Source: Mesocentrotus franciscanus (taxonomy: Eukaryota; Echinodermata; Echinoidea; Camarodonta; Strongylocentrotidae). Taken from it: 64,000 nt of DNA. The translations under genes were made by a program, and so were the position numbers. This document shows, piece by piece, positions 61,265-64,000 of the stretch (positions within the stretch are counted from its first letter, which is position 1; each line of letters begins with the position of its first letter). The DNA lies in the NCBI GenBank assembly GCA_037976565.1, contig CP137679.1, forward strand, positions 29,456,534 through 29,520,533, written 5' to 3'. The notes beneath the pieces were generated by a model. The model saw only the letters and a list, made by a program, of their open reading frames with translations, did not search any database and was not told where the DNA came from.

Positions 61265-63683
61265 GTGTATATATATTTTTTTCTTTTTCTTTCAAGTCAA
61301 TATATTTACATGTTACAAAAATATGTTTGTCATTTTTTTGAGGATCCACATTTTACAAGTTCTGCTTTTCAGTGGATCCCTCCATTTCCACAGGGTTATC
61401 TTGAAAAATCTCTTTAAAAAAACATTGTACTGGGTATTTATGTATACTTTCTATTTCACAAGTCTAAACCATGTAAAATGTATTATATTATTGAATATTG
61501 AATTGTATATCTGATTTCTTGTCAAAATTACTGTTCTGTTGGAAATGAAAAAATAAACTGAAACTGAAACTGAAACTGAAATATTAATTATGCATCATCA
61601 TCATTCAATCCAGTAAGCAAATTAAAAATTTCTGTCATAAAATGAAAGAAATATTTATTTCAAATTCTTCTACATAATGTTATCAAAACATTGCAACAAA
61701 AGTAAGGCAATAATACTCCATGGTTCAAGATTTGACAATACATTTCTTTTTAAAATGTTGATATAATATGTGTTACATATTCACTAAAAAGAAAGCTTAT
61801 ATAAACATGACACAATAGGGAATACTTACGCTTGGGTCCTCTATACAAGCTCCAACAAAGCGTATCACATAGGGGCTATCCAGTCTGCATAGAATGGACA
61901 CCTCACGACAAAACATATCCACATCTGACTTGGCGCTGAAAGCACTGGAACGATATCTGGGAATAAAATACCATGGCAACTGATTCATTACTTAATCATG
62001 ATTGAGCATAGGAGTAGCCTTATGATGAGTGAACTGTCCCCATGCCCCTTTAAGTATATAGTGAACACTGGACCACAAATATCACATTCACAGTAATGAC
62101 AAAGATCTGATTTTATGACACATAATGCTGGTATCTCTTGGTGCTTTACGGGAATTGGACACACACTCACACACAATATGTGCAACATCTTCACTTCTTG
62201 AAAGTACTGTATATCTGCCACATTGTCTTCCTGAAGACGTGTGACAATCACTGTGCAATATATTTCATCATCCTATCAGGGGCCTGTTTCATAAAACTTA
62301 TTATTAATAACATCTCCCAAGGATCTACATCAAATCTGCCCGTAGCCAATCAAATGTAAGGATTTCAGTAGCTTATAACAGTTATTGTATCTTGTTTTTT
62401 ATAACAAGTTTTATGAAACAAGGCCCAGGTCCACACTGTATGGAAAGAGTGACAAATGTGGTACTATGTGGCATGCTTCACTTGATAAGTACATGTAGAG
62501 AGGTAGTGTCATCAATAGACCGGTTTACTAACATATTCATATTTTATGCATAATTTTTAAACAAAGGTTGTTCTTGACAACCAGAAAGCTTGCCTGATAT
62601 AGCAACACATAATGTAAGCAGACTGGATTCCAAGTATTGTAGATCATTCATTAATAACAGGTTAATGGAATAATAATAATAATAATAATATTCAGCTTTT
62701 ATATAGCGCTAAATACATCTCGGACGTCTCTAAGCGCTTTACAGATATACTATTACCCCGGTCATTGGATTCAGTGCTTGCCCGCACACATTGTGTGCAC
62801 AATCTCCACTCCTTGGGGAGCATTCCAGCCAGGCATAATTAGGTCCCTAGGTCCCTTGGTCCCTAGGTCCCCAGGAAAGAAACATCCATAAATTTTAATG
62901 TTTGTAAACCGGTCTATTATACAATCCATAAATCAAAGTAGAAATTATAAGTCTTATAGCCACAGGGGATTGAATAAAGACATCTTTCCCAATCAACGTG
63001 GATGAATTTTTTAAAATCTGGTTTCTATATATACATGTATCACTTCCTCAAGTAACACTCAAGTTAATGGGTTGTTTATTCTTTCATTTACATTTTGGAA
63101 GATCAACAACCAAAGTTTCATCCCTTACCTCTTAATTGCAACAATTTTTCCTCTGCAATAGCCTTTGTACACATTCCCAAAGGATCCTTAGGGCAAAAAT
63201 CATAAATGGGATAAAAATTAATATTTATATCTTCATTGCTAATTTCAAGAGACTCTTACAATTAGTAAATAGACCTTAACACCTAAATTGACACTAATTT
63301 GTGTTAGCGATTTGATTATATACAAAACTTGCAGTTAGTACCAATAAAATGACAAAATCTACTGCAATATCTTTTCATTGAATCTCAACTACTTTAGGAT
63401 AAGTTTGAAATGGTTATTTAATTAAACCAAATTTCTTTGATCATTATTTCCAGATGACTGAAAGTGTTTGATACTTCATGTTCCACAAGAGTTCACACAA
63501 AGTTCATGAAAGATATCAAAGAGAAGACTTCTTTTACTGATGATTCTGTACAAATTGAAGATACATCAAATAAAAATTGACTTGACTTACCACTCCCAAT
63601 TGTTTCAAGGAATTCTATCTCATTAATGTCCAGATGAAAGTTCTTTGGTAGCGATGCTCTCAGTTGTAACACATTGATTTTCT
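56375..63683 (-). CDS. TNNI3K: TNNI3K-like serine/threonine kinase, kinase domain and C-terminus
   Basis: Eleven exons in frame: 63683-63601, 63186-63129, 61956-61830, 60883-60816, 60416-60312, 59716-59611, 59153-58911, 58448-58386 (or -58338), 57372-57224, 56886-56840, 56442-56375. Motifs in order: [20 protein letters not shown] (glycine loop), [15 protein letters not shown] (lysine), [20 protein letters not shown] (helix C Glu), [30 protein letters not shown] (catalytic loop), [59 protein letters not shown]. After the kinase come [11 protein letters not shown] and GYVSDPLS, both conserved in the vertebrate TNNI3K tail, which makes orthology firm. TNNI3K is a tyrosine-kinase-like MAP3K-related Ser/Thr kinase, cardiac in vertebrates. 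The ankyrin repeats that should precede the kinase lie past position 64000. Confidence 0.93.
56840..56886 (-). CDS. TNNI3K: TNNI3K-like exon: C-terminal tail 2
   Basis: 47 bases, [15 protein letters not shown], between TTTTACCATAG and GTGAGT. Phases agree with both neighbours. Low complexity, so support comes mainly from splicing consistency. Confidence 0.75.
57011..57079 (-). mobile_element. tRNA-like pseudogene in a TNNI3K intron
   Basis: On the minus strand the A-box-like CTCAGTGGTAGAGC, an anticodon-loop-like GGTCTCATAACAGGAAG (CAT would be Met) and the B-box-like GGTCCCAGGTTTGAAA are correctly spaced. The acceptor and T stems do not pair well, so it is not a functional tRNA; it is a decayed tRNA or a tRNA-derived SINE head. 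Confidence 0.55.
57224..57372 (-). CDS. TNNI3K: TNNI3K-like exon: C-terminal tail 1
   Basis: [49 protein letters not shown]. The [10 protein letters not shown] part corresponds to the VAALR(S)RFE-type helix of vertebrate TNNI3K tails. Acceptor GCTTTCATCAG, donor GTGAGT. Confidence 0.88.
58386..58448 (-). CDS. TNNI3K: TNNI3K-like exon: end of kinase C-lobe
   Basis: [20 protein letters not shown] then A before GTAAGC. RP(T)F is the final kinase landmark. A second in-frame donor (GATTGG/GTAATG, exon end 58338) would add 16 residues, [22 protein letters not shown] is the better donor and was preferred. Confidence 0.85.
58911..59153 (-). CDS. TNNI3K: TNNI3K-like exon: APE motif and C-lobe
   Basis: 81 codons: [53 protein letters not shown], then [15 protein letters not shown]. 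The run of alanines after HLKP is characteristic of TNNI3K. Phase 0 at both ends. Confidence 0.96.
59611..59716 (-). CDS. TNNI3K: TNNI3K-like exon: DFG and activation segment
   Basis: [20 protein letters not shown] then [15 protein letters not shown]. It holds the metal-binding DFG and the activation segment, phase 0 at the GTAAGA donor. Confidence 0.95.
59878..60000 (-). mobile_element. Probable non-LTR retroelement 3' end
   Basis: Minus strand ends GGAACAAATAAAAACTTGAA then ACTTGAAAAG: an AATAAA followed by a heptamer repeat (CTTGAAA). Same design as 12127 and 61540. Body not recognised. In a TNNI3K intron. Confidence 0.4.
60312..60416 (-). CDS. TNNI3K: TNNI3K-like exon: catalytic loop
   Basis: [34 protein letters not shown]. 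The HRDLN of the catalytic loop ends the exon and the following SHNILL is on the next. Donor GTCAGT. Confidence 0.95.
60816..60883 (-). CDS. TNNI3K: TNNI3K-like exon: hinge
   Basis: [20 protein letters not shown] then QKR. It is the hinge and start of helix D. Acceptor TCATCACCAG, donor GTAGGT, phase 2. Confidence 0.93.
61219..61262. repeat. (TA)n microsatellite
   Basis: About 20 TA/AT units preceding ACAGGTGTATATAT, in a TNNI3K intron. Confidence 0.95.
61540..61583 (+). mobile_element. Probable non-LTR retroelement 3' tail
   Basis: GGAAATGAAAAAATAAACTG followed by four (CTGAAA) units. This hexamer-tailed end is typical of CR1-like insertions. The 5' extent (perhaps from about 61262) is unclear. 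Confidence 0.45.
61830..61956 (-). CDS. TNNI3K: TNNI3K-like exon: helix C
   Basis: [20 protein letters not shown] then [20 protein letters not shown]. The Glu of CRE is the salt-bridge partner of the lysine. Acceptor TTATTCCCAG, donor GTAAGT, phase 0. Confidence 0.95.
62281..62426. mobile_element. Harbinger-like MITE, 146 bp
   Basis: Ends GGCCTGTTTCATAAAACTTA and its near reverse complement ending TTTTATGAAACAAGGCCC. AGG flanks both sides (62278-62280 and 62427-62429), a 3-bp duplication. Interior non-coding. It sits in a TNNI3K intron. It shares GGCC-type ends and TSD length with the elements at 2635 and 3754. Confidence 0.7.
62516..62916. mobile_element. MITE family 2, copy split by a retroelement
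   Basis: TA-bounded with ends TAGACCGGTTTACTAACATA and TGTTTGTAAACCGGTCTA. Aligned to 56058-56289 it has about 170 extra bases (62671-62840) between GGAATAA and the GGTCCCCAGGAAAGAAA block. Confidence 0.8.
62671..62840 (-). mobile_element. SINE-like retroelement nested in MITE family 2
   Basis: On the minus strand it contains TAAAGCGCTTAGAGACGTCC and TTTAGCGCTATATAAAAGCTG and ends in (ATT)n. The AAGCGC...GCGCTATA(T/C)A pattern before an ATT tail is also present at 26694-26773 after the LINE RT, so the two probably share a 3' end recognised by the same LINE machinery. Confidence 0.6.
63129..63186 (-). CDS. TNNI3K: TNNI3K-like exon: glycine loop and ATP lysine
   Basis: 58 bases encoding [19 protein letters not shown] between GCCCTAAG and GTAAGG. 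It completes the GSGSFG loop across the intron and supplies the VAIK lysine. Confidence 0.93.
63601..63683 (-). CDS. TNNI3K: TNNI3K-like exon: kinase start
   Basis: [20 protein letters not shown] then [11 protein letters not shown]. The upstream acceptor is GTTTCTGTAG/AG; a second AG two bases later (exon from 63681) cannot be excluded. The donor is GTAAGT, phase 1. Confidence 0.88.
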
Positions 63684-63929
63684 CTACAGAACCAATATGA
63701 AAGGGACATTAGCATTTCTATCTGAACTTGGTTAGTGATGTGCAAATACAAATTCAATATCATAACCATGGGTTAAACCTTAGTTGTATAAAAAAAAAAT
63801 ATTTAAAAAACATTCACTATTATCATTGTGGTTCTGAATTTTATCATCACTTTCATAAATATATTTACAGGAAGAAAATACAAGGCATATTAAGCAAAAC
63901 TTATTTGTGATTGATATCAATCGCAACTA

Positions 63930-64000
63930 TGTACATAAGATATAGGAGACTGTGGACTTGGATCAAATCAATCGCAACTCTTTATAAGACGGGTCCTAGA
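63930..64000. repeat. Edge of a dispersed repeat
   Basis: TATCAATCGCAACTATGTACATAAG and AAATCAATCGCAACTCTTTAT lie within 70 bases, each with a TCAATCGCAACT word, and the sequence continues past the window edge. Too little is visible to classify it. Confidence 0.4.

Noticed and set aside
1..64000. CRISPR arrays, bacterial operons, rRNA genes
   Set aside because: None present; the repeats are tandem or inverted eukaryotic elements and the genes are spliced.

Overview
This is a window of an animal nuclear genome: AT-rich, intron-rich, with consensus GT/AG splice sites and several generations of nested transposons. The best guess is an echinoderm, probably a sea urchin. That rests on a membrane-anchored apextrin-like (ApeC) gene, deuterostome-type TNNI3K and PIP5KL1 orthologues, and the style of the short inverted-repeat elements. 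I have not confirmed the species.

Four intron-containing genes were assembled by hand from splice sites, reading-frame phase and family motifs. (1) Positions 6705-16135, plus strand: an apextrin-like gene whose 5' end was not found. It encodes an ApeC domain, one transmembrane segment and a short cytoplasmic tail. It carries two internal duplications, a doubled in-frame 3' splice site (7506/7635) and a doubled terminal-exon acceptor (15902/16045). (2) Positions 31622-29275, minus strand: a complete four-exon nucleoside hydrolase of 312 residues. (3) Positions 36956-43608, plus strand: a complete eight-exon PIP5KL1-like phosphoinositide kinase homologue of 550 residues, with a 5' non-coding exon boundary. 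(4) Positions 63683-56375, minus strand: the kinase domain and C-terminal tail of a TNNI3K-like kinase in eleven exons; its 5' (ankyrin) half lies beyond the right edge. A fifth open frame at 49846-50478 encodes a Lys/Arg-rich protein of 210 residues that I recognise only as a family of unknown function.

The rest is mostly repeats. Positions 1-5700 hold two members of a MITE family, one split by a Harbinger-type element, plus two strong fold-backs. Positions 9000-21900 (the long apextrin intron and downstream) hold MITEs, an 82-bp tandem repeat, purine/pyrimidine tracts and a LINE fragment. Positions 22640-28880 are a transposon graveyard: a tyrosine-recombinase-like (DUF3504/Crypton-type) fragment with a fresh 123-bp duplication, a Ty3/Gypsy gag fragment, a higher-order repeat with five DR1-like motifs, a hAT relic, a LINE 3' end and a Gypsy integrase with four in-frame stops. 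Positions 34600-35240 hold an inverted pair of one element. Positions 44820-45590 hold three elements, two of them nested. Positions 54239-55251 are a clean non-autonomous hAT element with an 8-bp target duplication.

The genes do not form an obvious pathway: innate recognition or extracellular matrix (apextrin), nucleoside salvage, phosphoinositide scaffolding, and a MAP3K-like kinase. Local biology of interest is mainly the apextrin exon duplications and the layered transposon insertions, several of which can be ordered in time because one sits inside another. No rRNA, CRISPR or bacterial-type operon was seen.
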